From: Streptomyces sp. SID8352
GTDB lineage: Bacteria; Actinomycetota; Actinomycetes; Streptomycetales; Streptomycetaceae
NCBI RefSeq assembly: GCF_009862265.1
Contig: NZ_WWGX01000044.1
Coordinates: 62,001-126,000 of the forward strand
DNA: 64,000 bases
Reading direction: 5' to 3'
The notes beneath the pieces are model-generated. The model ran no database searches. It worked only from the letters and a program-made list of their open reading frames with translations, and was not told where the DNA came from. The first letter of the stretch is position 1. Each line of letters begins with the position of its first letter. Shown here one piece after another: positions 27,283 to 36,367 of this stretch. Both the position numbers and the translations under genes were made by a program.

Positions 27283-28578
27283 TCAGAAGCCGCGGAGCAC
27301 GGCTGCCTTCGTTCTCGTGAACTCCTCGTCCGTGAGCACACCGGCGCGATGCAGTTCACCCAGTTCCCGCAGCCGCCGCAGCAGCACGTCGTGATGCGCC
27401 GCCGACGCGGTGTCCTCCGCCCCGGCCATCGGCGCGGGCGCCGACGCGGATGCCGAGGCGGGCGTGGGCGCCGTCCCCCTCGCCCGGGGCGACTCGGCCA
27501 CCCCGGCCGGGGACACTCCCGGAGCGGGAGAACGGACCACGCCCGGCTCCGGGCACGGCGACGCCGCCGACTCCTCGCACGTCGAAGAACCCCGACGGGG
27601 CGACGGAACGGGCGCCGAGTCGTCGAGCGGCCCCGGGAGCGCCATGTGCGCCACGGGCTCCGCAGCCGTGTCGGTCGCGTCGGTCACGTGGGGCCGTCCC
27701 GCGCCCGGCGTCGGCGCCGCGCCCGGCGTCGGTCCCATGGCCGGCATGGGGCGCGTGTCCGGCGTCGGCCCCGTGCCGGACGTCGATCCGACGCCCGCCA
27801 TGGTTCCCGCGCCCGATTCGGCCTCCCGCACCGGCGCGGCGGACCCCGGGAACACGGCCTCGCCCTCGCGCGACGGATGCGGCAGCCGCGCGGTGACCGC
27901 CGCCGCGACCAGCGCCGTCAGCAGATCACGGCGGGGACTGCCCCACAGGTCCAGCGCGAGGGGGTCCTTCTTCGGCGGCAGCCGCCCGTGCCGCTCCGAC
28001 TCCCGGGTGACGAAGCGCAGGAAACCGTTCCGCTGAAGTGAGTTGGGCACCCACTCGACCCGCACCAGCTCCCCGGCCCCGATCACCAGCGGCCCGGTGG
28101 CGCGCTTGCTCCGGGCGGAGGTGTCGGCCCAGTCCATCCGCACCCGGGTGCCGTCGAAGGAGACCGTCCCGTCGGACGACCGCACCGACACCGGCACCGG
28201 CGGCCCCGGCAGCAGATACTCCCCGGCCGGCTCCTCGGGCACCCCGTCCAGCAGCAGTGCCCGGCGGACCTCGTCGACCAGGTACTCCGCGACCCCGGCC
28301 CGGTCGGCGTCCACCACCAGCCGGTACGGGTCCGCCGCCTCGGGCAGCCGCCCGCCCGTCGTCTGAAGCAGGGGGTCGGCGCCCTCGCGCAGCCGCAGGC
28401 TCAGGCGCCCGCCCCGGCCGTCCGAGGCGAAGGCGATGCCCGCCACCGCCGTCAGCGGCACACGGATCTCCCCACAGGTCCGGCGGAACAGAGACACCGA
28501 GCGGTGGAGCCCCGGCGTGATCCGCACCGAGCTTCCGTCGAAGGCCCAGGTCCCGTCACGCTGGATGATCGCGGTCAT
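27283..28578 (-). CDS. DUF4429 protein with C-terminal SHOCT domain
   Basis: A 431-residue cytoplasmic protein. ATG 28578 (MTAIIQRDGTWAFDGSSVRI) is used; no purine-rich ribosome site is present and a -10-like CACAAT ends 6 bases before the ATG, so the mRNA may be leaderless. Two tandem PH-like DUF4429 units are visible: WAFDGSSVRITPG...GIAFAS (about 10-115) and VSFDGTRVRMDWA...VRFVTRES-like (about 130-230). A low-complexity Pro/Ser/Thr/Ala linker of about 150 residues follows. The C-terminal 30 residues, LLRRLRELGELHRAGVLTDEEF, are a SHOCT (short C-terminal) domain, often linked to oligomerisation. Function unknown. It is divergent from the membrane protein gene at 28759. Confidence 0.87.
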   Translation of the reverse strand: MTAIIQRDGTWAFDGSSVRITPGLHRSVSLFRRTCGEIRVPLTAVAGIAFASDGRGGRLSLRLREGADPLLQTTGGRLPEAADPYRLVVDADRAGVAEYLVDEVRRALLLDGVPEEPAGEYLLPGPPVPVSVRSSDGTVSFDGTRVRMDWADTSARSKRATGPLVIGAGELVRVEWVPNSLQRNGFLRFVTRESERHGRLPPKKDPLALDLWGSPRRDLLTALVAAAVTARLPHPSREGEAVFPGSAAPVREAESGAGTMAGVGSTSGTGPTPDTRPMPAMGPTPGAAPTPGAGRPHVTDATDTAAEPVAHMALPGPLDDSAPVPSPRRGSSTCEESAASPCPEPGVVRSPAPGVSPAGVAESPRARGTAPTPASASASAPAPMAGAEDTASAAHHDVLLRRLRELGELHRAGVLTDEEFTRTKAAVLRGF

Positions 28579-28758
28579 GGAGGAATTGTGGCAGCCGGTC
28601 AACACGACGGCGGGCACATCACCCGGCCTGAGCAGAGGCGACCGGGGGCGCCGAACACGAAGGGTGCGGTATGCGGCACAATTCGCTGTCATCCCAAGGT
28701 ACTTGGAGAATCCGTCGAGGGCATCGGGCCGGACGTGGCGCGGTGGTGCGGGCGGTTG

Positions 28759-30087
28759 GTGACGCAGGGTTCGGGAAGGCGGGCGTCGGGCGTGGCGGTG
28801 CAGGAGGCGAGACACGGCAGTGGCTCGGACGGGGACAGGTACGAGGCGGCACACGGAGGCGGCTGCGCCTGCGGGGACTGCCCGCACGGCGCCCGCGAGG
28901 GGCATCGCCGCGCGGTCGCCGCGTTCCTGCTCCGGCGCGACGAGTTCGCCGCCGGGCAGGGACTCCCCGCCGCGGTCGCCCACTCGGCTTCCGCCTCCCG
29001 GCAGTGGGTCTCGGAGGAACTGGCCCAGTCCGCCGACCTCGTCGCCGAACGCGCCCGCGCCGAGGGTGCCGCCTGGCTCGCCGGGCTCCGGCGCCGCACG
29101 GTGGGCCTGGTGTGGGCCGTGGTCGTCGCGCTGCTGCTGACGCAGGCCCTCACCGCCATCGGCCCCGGCTGGACGGCGGCACGCACCGCCGGACTCGCCG
29201 CCGCCCTGGTCGTGGCCGGCGCGCTCACCGCCGCCGCCTGGTTCCACCGGGCGCGCGGCGGGGCGCTGGCTCCGGTAGTCGGTGAGGACAACCGCCTCTC
29301 CACCTCCCGCGCGGTGGCCGTCGCCTGGGTGCTCTTCGTCGCCTACGCCGTTCTCGTGCTCGTCGGACAACTGGCCGCCGCCTCCGGGCACGCCGAGCGG
29401 GACGCGCTGATCTCCGGTCTCGAACTGGCCCGCGGCGCCGGCGCGGTCACCGTCCTCGCGGTGGTGTGCGGCATCGCGGTCCTGGTGCGCCGCGTGGTCG
29501 GCCTGCGTGTCCTCGCGCAGCGCCTGCAGAAGATCCGCGCCGACCGGCCGCGCGCGGCCGACCTGCTGACCGACGACGCCGGGCGCGGCACCTTCGCCGA
29601 CATCCAGTACGTCGTCATCAGCGCCGTCGCCCTCGTCTTCGCGGCGGTCCGGCTGGCCCGGCGGCCGGAGCAACTGCCCGACCTGCCCTGGGGCCTGGCC
29701 GTGGTGGTGCTCATCTCGGCGGCCACCTACCTGGCCGGCAAGTACGCCGAGGGCGGCCGCCCGGTCATCCTCTCCGTCGTACGGTCCCGGGAGGCGGGCG
29801 ACCTGGACGCCCCCATCCGCACCGGCGACGACATCGAGATCCGCGGTGCCGGATTCGTCCCGCCCGGTGCCCAGCGCGCCGACCGGCTGGCCCGCATGGT
29901 CGTCCGCATCGGCACCGTCAACGTCCATGTGCCACTGGTCCCCGTACCCGGCGGCTTCAGCAACCCCGCCGACGACCTGCTGACCGTGCCGGTCCCCGCC
30001 GACGTCGAACCGGGACGCGTCGACGTCCAGGTGGTCACGGGCGCGGGCGTCGAGACCAACCGCTACGCCATCGACGTGACCGACTGA
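28759..30087 (+). CDS. Multi-pass membrane protein of unknown function
   Basis: About 442 residues if GTG 28759 is the start; GTG 28735, 28792 or 28798 are alternatives and no start is well supported. Near the N-terminus is a small Cys cluster (GGGCACGDCPHGA). TM helices are visible in pairs: LVWAVVVALLLTQALTAI and TAGLAAALVVAGALTAAAW, then VAVAWVLFVAYAVLVLVGQ and AVTVLAVVCGIAVLV, then YVVISAVALVFAAV and LAVVVLISAATYLAG. The final 110 residues are soluble and beta-rich (GDDIEIRGAGFVPPGA...), resembling an IPT/TIG-like fold. I do not recognise a function. A 9-bp hairpin follows the stop. Confidence 0.8.
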   Translation: MTQGSGRRASGVAVQEARHGSGSDGDRYEAAHGGGCACGDCPHGAREGHRRAVAAFLLRRDEFAAGQGLPAAVAHSASASRQWVSEELAQSADLVAERARAEGAAWLAGLRRRTVGLVWAVVVALLLTQALTAIGPGWTAARTAGLAAALVVAGALTAAAWFHRARGGALAPVVGEDNRLSTSRAVAVAWVLFVAYAVLVLVGQLAAASGHAERDALISGLELARGAGAVTVLAVVCGIAVLVRRVVGLRVLAQRLQKIRADRPRAADLLTDDAGRGTFADIQYVVISAVALVFAAVRLARRPEQLPDLPWGLAVVVLISAATYLAGKYAEGGRPVILSVVRSREAGDLDAPIRTGDDIEIRGAGFVPPGAQRADRLARMVVRIGTVNVHVPLVPVPGGFSNPADDLLTVPVPADVEPGRVDVQVVTGAGVETNRYAIDVTD

Positions 30088-30128
30088 CCCCACCGCCCCC
30101 CACCGGCGGTCCCTCCGCCCCTTCACCG

Positions 30129-30153
30129 GCCCGCCGGGCACCCACCGGCGGGC
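30129..30153 (+). terminator. Hairpin terminator
   Basis: GCCCGCCGG (30129-30137) pairs with CCGGCGGGC (30145-30153) around a 7-base loop, 41 bases after the membrane protein stop. Confidence 0.65.
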
Positions 30154-30255
30154 CCGGATCGGAAACCGCCCCACCCGTACCGAGCACCGCCCGCGCCCCG
30201 CACGTATCGTCGGATCGCGGCGGCCGGTCCGGCGGGCGAGAGGCGACTGACGACG

Positions 30256-30813
30256 ATGAACCACGACACGCATACGGGCACCCACTCCTTCCGTGGCGGT
30301 GGCGGCGGTGGCTTCGGCGGTGCCGCCGACGGGGGCGGGGGATGGCGGGCCGGTGTCTCCCGGTACGCGCTCCTCCCGCTGCGGATCTTCCTCGGCGTCA
30401 CCTTCCTCTACGCGGGCCTGGACAAGCTCACCGACAGCGCCTTCCCGAAGGACTCCGGCGCCGGCTCCATCGGCGACACCATGCGTGCCGTCCGCGACTC
30501 CTCGGCCATCCCCGCCCTTGTCGACCTGGCCCTGAAGAGCCCGCCCGGCTTCGCGTACGCCATCGCCCTCGGTGAACTGGCCGTCGGCATCGGCGTCCTG
30601 CTCGGTCTGCTGACCCGCCTGGCCGCGCTGGGCGGCGCGCTGATCTCACTGAGCCTCTGGCTGACCGTGAGCTGGGCCACCGACCCCTACTACTACGGCA
30701 ACGACCTGGTCTACCTCATGGCCTGGCTGCCTCTCCTCCTCGCCGGAGCCCCGGTGCTCTCCCTGGACGCGGCGCTGCACCGGCGCCGCCGCCGACGCCT
30801 GCCCGGCGTCTGA
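30256..30813 (+). CDS. DoxX family membrane protein
   Basis: 185 residues from ATG 30256, with GAGAGGCGA upstream. An N-terminal Gly-rich tail of about 30 residues precedes a four-helix DoxX/TQO-like domain: LLPLRIFLGVTFLYAGLDKL, then YAIALGELAVGIGVLLGLLTR, LAALGGALISLSLWLTVSW and LVYLMAWLPLLLAGAPV. The family occurs in the membrane and has been tied to redox and quinone-related roles, but there is no specific assignment here. It is convergent with the next gene with only 12 bases between stops. Confidence 0.88.
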   Translation: MNHDTHTGTHSFRGGGGGGFGGAADGGGGWRAGVSRYALLPLRIFLGVTFLYAGLDKLTDSAFPKDSGAGSIGDTMRAVRDSSAIPALVDLALKSPPGFAYAIALGELAVGIGVLLGLLTRLAALGGALISLSLWLTVSWATDPYYYGNDLVYLMAWLPLLLAGAPVLSLDAALHRRRRRRLPGV

Positions 30814-30825
30814 CCCGGCCGCCCG

Positions 30826-31068
30826 TCACTCCGGCGGATCCGCGCCGGGTACCCCCTGCCGCTCGTCCGGCGAAACCCGGCGACGACGTATGCCGCGGGC
30901 GGCCAGGCCCGCCGTGGCCGCGAGGCAGAGCCCGGCCGACATGACGGGGAACAGCACGAACCACGGGATGTCCCACGAGCCAGTCGCATCACCGGCGTAG
31001 AGCACGCCCGCCAGGATCAGGGTGAGCCCGACGACCAGTCGGCCGGGCTGGAAGTCATGACGCAGCAC
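30826..31068 (-). CDS. Small two-TM membrane protein coupled to the PspC-domain gene
   Basis: 80 residues from GTG 31068 (VLRHDFQPGRLVVGL). Two TM helices (LVVGLTLILAGVLYAG and WFVLFPVMSAGLCLAATAGL) precede a basic tail. Its first 14 bases overlap the end of the PspC-domain gene, indicating translational coupling and a shared envelope role. No family name is recognised. Confidence 0.8.
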   Translation of the reverse strand: MLRHDFQPGRLVVGLTLILAGVLYAGDATGSWDIPWFVLFPVMSAGLCLAATAGLAARGIRRRRVSPDERQGVPGADPPE

Positions 31069-32467
31069 GGCTCACCTCCGCCTGTCCCACGCCGACCCGC
31101 AGATCGAGGTCGACCGTGCCCGCCCCGGCGCCGCCCGGGGTGCCCGGCAGGGTCAGCTCCCGGTGCTTGCGGGGCGCCACGTCCACGTCCTTCGCGTTGT
31201 CGCCCGGCAACTGGATGTCGCCCAGTCCGACCTCCACGCTCAGCCGCACGGTCACCTCCTTCGGCACGACCACCCGTATGCGTCCCACGCCCACCTCCGC
31301 CCGTGCGGCCAGCTTCTGGCCTTCCGGCAGCTTCAGCCGGGACAGGTCCAGGGTGCCCGTACCCGTGCCGATCTCGTACAGCGTCCGGACATCGGCCACG
31401 GTGGTGGGCTGCCAGGTGGTGTTCCTCCAGTGCGTACCGGCGTCGGGCGGCAGCAGTGTGGCTCCGGCTAGCAGGCCCGCCGTGACGATGGCGAGGAAGA
31501 CCGTCCCCGCTCCCGTGCGGCAGAGGAACGAGCTGACCGCGATGCCTATGCCGAAGACGGCCAGCGCGCAGGACAGCCCGGTCTGCAGGCTGACCCCGAG
31601 CGGATGGTCGTCCCAGGTCAGCCGGGTGCCGAGGAAGCCGGCGAGCAGTGCGAGGAGGAACACCCAGCCGCCGATGCCCCGGGGATCGCGGGACCGCGGC
31701 CGCCGGGAGCAGTGGCTGCCGCTCCCCTTGTCCGTGTACCAGGGGAAGGCCTTGAGATCGACCCTGATGTCGAGGGCCCGCTCGGCGTTCGGGGCGGGGG
31801 CGTCCTCGGGGCCCCACAGATATCCCGTCCCCCCGACGTGGGTGCCGTCCTTGACTATCGGGTCCCGCCACCAGGACGGCCAGTGGAAGGAGATGGGCGG
31901 CGCCTGCGCCTCCGGGGGGGCGTCGGCGGCGGCCTGCGCGGAGAGCGGGTCCGGATCGGCCGCCCCTCGCTGCCGCGACCAGTAGCCGGCCCCCGCCAGG
32001 ACGAGGGAGAGGAGCACGGCGAAGGTGAGCACCCCGCCGTTCTTCAGCATGGTCAGGAACACCCCGCAGCCGACCAGGGCGAACATCACGGCCGCCAGCG
32101 CCTGGCCGTCGACCCGGCCCGTCAGCAGCTTGCGCACCTCGTTCTCGTCCTCGTCCTCGTACGGGACGAAGAGCCAGGCGAAGCCGTAGAAGATGAGGCC
32201 GATGCCGCCCGTCGCGGAGAGCACCGCGAGCGTGATCCGGAAGATCACCGGATCCATGTCGCACTGCCGCCCCAGACCGGCGCAGACCCCGGCCAGCGTC
32301 TTGTGCCGCCGGTCGCGGCGGAACGGGGCGTCGGAGCCCGGGGCCCCGGAGCCGCCGCCGGGGACGCCGGCCGCGGCGGACGCGGTGTCCCGCGGCCCGG
32401 CGCCCGGTGCGGAACGCGGTCCGTGGCCGGGTCCCGTACCCGTCGCGGCGTGCTCGTGATCTGTCAT
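31055..32467 (-). CDS. PspC-domain membrane protein with C-terminal LiaF-like domain
   Basis: 470 residues from ATG 32467 (MTDHEHAATG). After a Gly/Pro tail, residues about 50-115 are a PspC domain (RDRRHKTLAGVCAGLGRQCDMDPVIFRITLAVLSATGGIGLIFYGFAWLFVPYED). Further TM helices follow (VMFALVGCGVFLTML, FAVLLSLVLAGAG, WVFLLALLAGFLGTRL, ALAVFGIGIAVSSF, FLAIVTAGLLAGA). The C-terminal 120 residues are beta-repeat sequence (GTLDLSRLKLPEGQKL..VGVGRIRVVVPKEV) like the LiaF/DUF1707-type envelope-stress domain. It is divergent from a histidine kinase that also starts with a PspC domain, the arrangement of LiaFSR/EsrSR-type envelope stress systems. Confidence 0.88.
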   Translation of the reverse strand: MTDHEHAATGTGPGHGPRSAPGAGPRDTASAAAGVPGGGSGAPGSDAPFRRDRRHKTLAGVCAGLGRQCDMDPVIFRITLAVLSATGGIGLIFYGFAWLFVPYEDEDENEVRKLLTGRVDGQALAAVMFALVGCGVFLTMLKNGGVLTFAVLLSLVLAGAGYWSRQRGAADPDPLSAQAAADAPPEAQAPPISFHWPSWWRDPIVKDGTHVGGTGYLWGPEDAPAPNAERALDIRVDLKAFPWYTDKGSGSHCSRRPRSRDPRGIGGWVFLLALLAGFLGTRLTWDDHPLGVSLQTGLSCALAVFGIGIAVSSFLCRTGAGTVFLAIVTAGLLAGATLLPPDAGTHWRNTTWQPTTVADVRTLYEIGTGTGTLDLSRLKLPEGQKLAARAEVGVGRIRVVVPKEVTVRLSVEVGLGDIQLPGDNAKDVDVAPRKHRELTLPGTPGGAGAGTVDLDLRVGVGQAEVSRAAS

Positions 32468-32523
32468 GGGTCCATGGTGACGGGCGGGGCGGCGTGGCGG
32501 CAGCCGGTACAACCCTGGTCCGT

Positions 32524-32612
32524 CCCTGATATCGGCCCCGAGGCAGCCTTGGGGTCCAGCGGGGGCGACGCGCCGGGCGAAGATCAGGGGTGTCTCGGGG
32601 ACCGACCCTGAT
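32524..32612. promoter_or_regulatory. Candidate operator repeats between the PspC gene and the two-component system
   Basis: CCCTGAT occurs at 32524-32530 and 32606-32612, and its inverse ATCAGGG at 32583-32589. The last two form an inverted repeat with a 16-base centre. This 180-base divergent spacer is where an autoregulating NarL-type response regulator would bind. That they bind the regulator at 33931 is inference. Confidence 0.5.
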
Positions 32613-32647
32613 GCCCGCCCCCGATCCGCCGTGTGACCATCATTGGC

Positions 32648-33934
32648 ATGCCGGAAGCCGCAGCACCACTCGTCGAACCGCGGCCGCCGCGCAAGCTCTA
32701 CCGCAGCGGTGACGGACGCTGGCTCGGTGGCGTGGCGCGGGGGCTCGCTGGCCATCTCGGCCTGCCCGTCGTCTGGGTCCGCCTCGTCTTCGTCGGCCTC
32801 TTCATGGCCGACGGTCTCGGTGCCCTGCTCTACGCGGCGTTCTGGTTCTTCGTGCCGCTCGGGGTCGGCGGTGTCGAGACGCAGAAGCCGCCGTCCTTCG
32901 TCACCACCGAGGTCTCGGCGGACGGCCGGCGCCGCGTGGTCGCCCGCAGGCCGGACAAGGGGCAGCTCGTCGCCCTGCTCCTCATGGTCGTGGCGGCCAT
33001 GGTCTTCGTGGGCAACGTCAATCTGGGCGACGGGGCCAAGGCCTACCTCTGGCCAACGGTCCTGGTCGGCGCGGGCGTCGCCCTGGTCTGGCGCCAGGCG
33101 GACAACGCGCGCCGGGCCCGCTGGGCCGAGGTGGGACGCCACGGGCGGACGGTCACCCTGCTGCGGTCCGTCGTCGGCGTCCTGCTGGTCACCGCCGGTG
33201 TCACCGGCATCTTCGTCCTCCAGGGGTCCGCCGCCCACCTCGGCTCCGTCCTGCAGGCGGCCCTGGCCGTGCTCGTGGGCATCACCCTCCTCGCCGGTCC
33301 CTATCTGGTGCGGATGACCCAGGACCTCTCCGAGGAGCGGCTGATGCGCATCCGGGCCCAGGAGCGCGCCGAGGTCGCGGCCCATGTGCACGACTCGGTG
33401 CTCCACACCCTGACCCTGATCCAGCGCAACGCGGAGAACGCGGGCGAGGTGCGCCGCCTGGCCCGGGCCCAGGAGCGGGACCTGCGGGCCTGGCTCTACA
33501 AACCGGAGGGCAACGGAAAGGACGAGGACGACGAGCCGGCCACCCTCGCGGAGGCCGTGAAGCGCAACGCCGCCGAGGTCGAGGACAAACACGGTGTGCC
33601 CATAGAGGTCGTGGTCGTCGGCGACTGTCAGCTCGACGACCGGATCGGGGCACAGATGCAGGCCGCGCGCGAAGCGATGGTGAACGCGGCCAAGTACGGT
33701 GGCGACGGCGGGGCCGTCCAGGTCTACGCCGAGGTCGAGGGGAGGACGGTCTTCGTGTCCGTCCGCGACCGCGGCCCCGGCTTCGACCTCGACGCGATAC
33801 CCGCCGACCGGATGGGCGTCAGAGAATCGATCATCGGCCGTATGGAGCGCAACGGCGGCACGGCGCGGCTGCGCGCGGTGCCCGACGGCGGCACGGAGGT
33901 CGAGCTGGAGATGGAGAGGGCGGAGACGTCATGA
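32648..33934 (+). CDS. PspC-domain sensor histidine kinase
   Basis: 428 residues from ATG 32648 (MPEAAAPLVEP); GTG 32633 is an in-frame alternative. An N-terminal PspC domain (KLYRSGDGRWLGGVARGLAGHLGLPVVWVRLVFV, about 15-75) is followed by several TM helices and a HisKA_3 dimerisation region with the phosphoacceptor His248 (AHVHDSVLHTL). The ATPase domain has the N box REAMVNAAKYG and G box DRGPGFDLDAIP. It is a NarL/LiaS-type kinase fused to a PspC sensor. Its stop overlaps the regulator start by 4 bases (ATGA), so the two are co-translated. Confidence 0.93.
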   Translation: MPEAAAPLVEPRPPRKLYRSGDGRWLGGVARGLAGHLGLPVVWVRLVFVGLFMADGLGALLYAAFWFFVPLGVGGVETQKPPSFVTTEVSADGRRRVVARRPDKGQLVALLLMVVAAMVFVGNVNLGDGAKAYLWPTVLVGAGVALVWRQADNARRARWAEVGRHGRTVTLLRSVVGVLLVTAGVTGIFVLQGSAAHLGSVLQAALAVLVGITLLAGPYLVRMTQDLSEERLMRIRAQERAEVAAHVHDSVLHTLTLIQRNAENAGEVRRLARAQERDLRAWLYKPEGNGKDEDDEPATLAEAVKRNAAEVEDKHGVPIEVVVVGDCQLDDRIGAQMQAAREAMVNAAKYGGDGGAVQVYAEVEGRTVFVSVRDRGPGFDLDAIPADRMGVRESIIGRMERNGGTARLRAVPDGGTEVELEMERAETS

Positions 33935-34674
33935 ACGAGCCGACCGAGACGGACGGAACGGGCGGAACGGGCGAGGCGGCCGGGTCCGAGGGGACGGCGG
34001 GCGGCGGGGCGGAGCGCCATGTGAGGGTGGTCCTCGTCGACGACCACCGCATGTTCCGCACCGGCGTCCAGGCCGAGATCGGCCGGACCGCGCAGACCGG
34101 GGTCGAGGTCGTCGGCGAGGCGGCCGACGTCGACCAGGCGGTCACCGTCATCACCGCGACGCGACCCGAGGTCGTCCTGCTCGACGTGCACCTTCCCGGT
34201 GGCGGCGGGGTCGAGGTGCTGCGGCGCTGCGCCCCGCTGATGGCCGACGCGGAGCGGCCCGTCCGGTTCCTCGCCCTGTCGGTCTCGGACGCGGCGGAGG
34301 ACGTGATCGGGGTGATCCGCGGCGGTGCGCGGGGCTATGTCACCAAGACGATCACCGGTACGGATCTGGTCGACTCCGTCTTCCGGGTCCAGGAGGGGGA
34401 CGCGGTGTTCTCCCCGCGCCTGGCCGGGTTCGTCCTCGACGCCTTCGCCTCCACCGACGCCCCGCCGGTCGACGAGGACCTCGACCGCCTCACCCAGCGC
34501 GAGCGGGAGGTGCTGCGCCTGATCGCCCGCGGCTACGCGTACAAGGAGATCGCCCGGCAGCTCTACATCTCGGTGAAGACGGTGGAGTCGCATGTCTCGG
34601 CCGTGCTGCGCAAGCTCCAGTTGTCCAACCGCCATGAACTGACCCGCTGGGCGACGGCCCGCCGACTGGTGTGA
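33931..34674 (+). CDS. NarL/LuxR-family response regulator
   Basis: 247 residues. An N-terminal Gly/Glu/Thr tail of about 28 residues precedes a receiver domain (VVLVDDHRMFRTGVQ) with phosphoacceptor Asp85 (VVLLDVHLPGGGGVEV) and the conserved Lys in VTKTITG. The LuxR-type helix-turn-helix is LTQREREVLRLIARGYAYKEIARQLYISVKTVESHVSAVLRKLQL. It is the cognate partner of the upstream kinase and probably binds the CCCTGAT repeats in the divergent promoter (inference). Confidence 0.94.
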   Translation: MNEPTETDGTGGTGEAAGSEGTAGGGAERHVRVVLVDDHRMFRTGVQAEIGRTAQTGVEVVGEAADVDQAVTVITATRPEVVLLDVHLPGGGGVEVLRRCAPLMADAERPVRFLALSVSDAAEDVIGVIRGGARGYVTKTITGTDLVDSVFRVQEGDAVFSPRLAGFVLDAFASTDAPPVDEDLDRLTQREREVLRLIARGYAYKEIARQLYISVKTVESHVSAVLRKLQLSNRHELTRWATARRLV

Positions 34675-35242
34675 CGTCGGGCGCCTGGGGCCGGCAGGCA
34701 TCGAAAGGAGACGGCGCCGGGCGGCACGAGGATGCCCCGGAGTGATCGTCGTCGCGTCCACCGCCTGGACTCCGGCGGCCTGAACCCCGGTCCCGTTGCC
34801 CCGATGGCCCGAACATCGGCTTCTGCTCGGGCCATCCGAACTCCTGGCCCTCCAGCTCCGGCGGCCGACCCCGGCTTCCCTGCCCGGGGCACCCGAACCT
34901 CGGCTTCCAGGTCTGGTGGCCGCCCCCGGCTTCCTGCTTGGGTCACCCGAACCTCGGCTTCCCGGCTCCGGTGGGTCGACCCTCGACCTCCCGGCTCGGG
35001 CTGCTCGGCCCTCTACCTTTCGGCTCGGGCCCCCGACCTCCCACCGTTCGCACCGGCACCGGCACCGGCACCGGCACCGGCACCGGCACCAGTACCGGCA
35101 CCGGTGCCGAACGGGTCCCGCTGGACCGGGGTGGTGTGCCACGGTGCCGGTGCGCCGTGGGTCAGCGGACCCGCGGGCGGCGGACCGAGGGTGTCCCACC
35201 GGAGCGGCGGACCGGCGTGCCGCAGGGGGACGGGGCGGGGGG
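34675..35242. other. Repeat-rich non-coding gap
   Basis: No gene is supported. From about 34790 to 35040, words such as CACCCGAACCTCGGCTTCC recur imperfectly every 60 bases or so. This is followed by a GGCACC hexanucleotide run. Open frames crossing it are Pro/Arg/Ser/Gly strings. Confidence 0.6.
35051..35108. repeat. GGCACC hexanucleotide microsatellite
   Basis: About nine units of CACCGG/GGCACC, nearly perfect except for one AGTACC variant near 35091. Confidence 0.9.
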
Positions 35243-36367
35243 TCAGGTCACTCGGGTGGCCCCGGCGAAGGGCATCTCGTCGATGGGGGCCAGGCGCACC
35301 GGAGCCGAGGGGTTCGGGGCGTGGATCATCCGGCCGCCGCCCACGTAGATGCCCACATGGGTGACCCCGGGGTAGAAGAAGACGAGGTCGCCGGGGCGGA
35401 GCTGGGAGCGGGGGACGCGTTGCCCGGCGCCGATCTGGGCGTAGGTGGTGCGTGGCAGGGACACCCCCGCCGCGCGGTAGGCGGCCTGGGTGAGGCCGGA
35501 GCAGTCGAAGGCGTGCGGGCCGGCCGCGCCCCAGACATAGGGGCTGCCGAGCTTCTGGTGGGCGTAGGCGACGGCCGCCGCGGCGCGGGAGCCCGGCGCG
35601 GGGTCGCCCGGGGTGCGCGGGGCGGACCCCGGCGCTCCGGCATGGGGCCCAGGAGCCCCCGGGAGGCCGGAGGGGGCCGGGAGGGCCCGGCCGTCGGCGG
35701 AAGCGGCGGAAGCGGGGGAGGCCGAGGCGGGATCGGGGCCGAGCCGGGCGCGCCGCTCGGCGTCCAGCCGGGCCTGGAGGCGGCGGGCCGCGGCGAGCCT
35801 GGCCGTGATGGTGTCGCGGTGGCGTTCCAGTTCGGCCCGGCGCGAGGTGAGGGCGGCCAGTTCGATGCGGGCGGCACCGCGCAGTTGCTCGATCTCCCGC
35901 AGTTGGGCGCGGGCCGCGCCCACGGCCGCCTTCTGCCGGGTGCCGACGCGCTGGACGAGGGCGGCGCCGTCCAGATAGCGGTCGGGGTCGGAGGAGAGCG
36001 CGAGGCGCAGGGCGGGGCCGAGTCCGCCGCCGCGGTACTGGGCGGCGGCGGCCGAGCCGAGCGTCTCGCGGGCGGTGTTCAGCCGGTCCTCCCTGCGGGC
36101 GACCTCGTCGCGCAGCCGCTCCAGTCGCCGTTCGGCGGAGTCGGCCCGCTCCTTGGCGCCGTTGTACTTCTCGGTGGCGGCCTCGGCCTCCCGGTAGAGC
36201 CGGTCGACCGTGGCCCCGGCCTGCGCCGGGGCGGGCTCCGGGGCGGCGTGTCCGGTCCCGGCGCCCAGCCCGGCGGCGGTGGCCGCTCCGGCGAGAGTGA
36301 GGGCGACCGCCGTGCGGGCCGCTCCGGTGCCCGTCGCGCGCTGCCGTGGCCTGCGATGCGCTGCCAC
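35243..36367 (-). CDS. Secreted NlpC/P60 peptidoglycan hydrolase
   Basis: 374 residues from GTG 36367 (VAAHRRPRQRATG); the ribosome site is distant (GGAAGG). A signal peptide (AVALTLAGAATAAGLGAGTGHA) precedes a long coiled coil (about 50-200, KERADSAERRLERLRDEVARRED), a Pro/Ala linker and a C-terminal NlpC/P60 (C40) domain. Catalytic Cys is near residue 289 (AFDCSGLTQ), His near 337 (THVGIYVG) and the third His in MIHAPN. It is a RipA/CwlO-like D,L-endopeptidase cleaving stem peptides outside the cell. A frameshifted second NlpC/P60 copy lies 2 kb away at 38111-38480. Confidence 0.92.
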   Translation of the reverse strand: MAAHRRPRQRATGTGAARTAVALTLAGAATAAGLGAGTGHAAPEPAPAQAGATVDRLYREAEAATEKYNGAKERADSAERRLERLRDEVARREDRLNTARETLGSAAAAQYRGGGLGPALRLALSSDPDRYLDGAALVQRVGTRQKAAVGAARAQLREIEQLRGAARIELAALTSRRAELERHRDTITARLAAARRLQARLDAERRARLGPDPASASPASAASADGRALPAPSGLPGAPGPHAGAPGSAPRTPGDPAPGSRAAAAVAYAHQKLGSPYVWGAAGPHAFDCSGLTQAAYRAAGVSLPRTTYAQIGAGQRVPRSQLRPGDLVFFYPGVTHVGIYVGGGRMIHAPNPSAPVRLAPIDEMPFAGATRVT

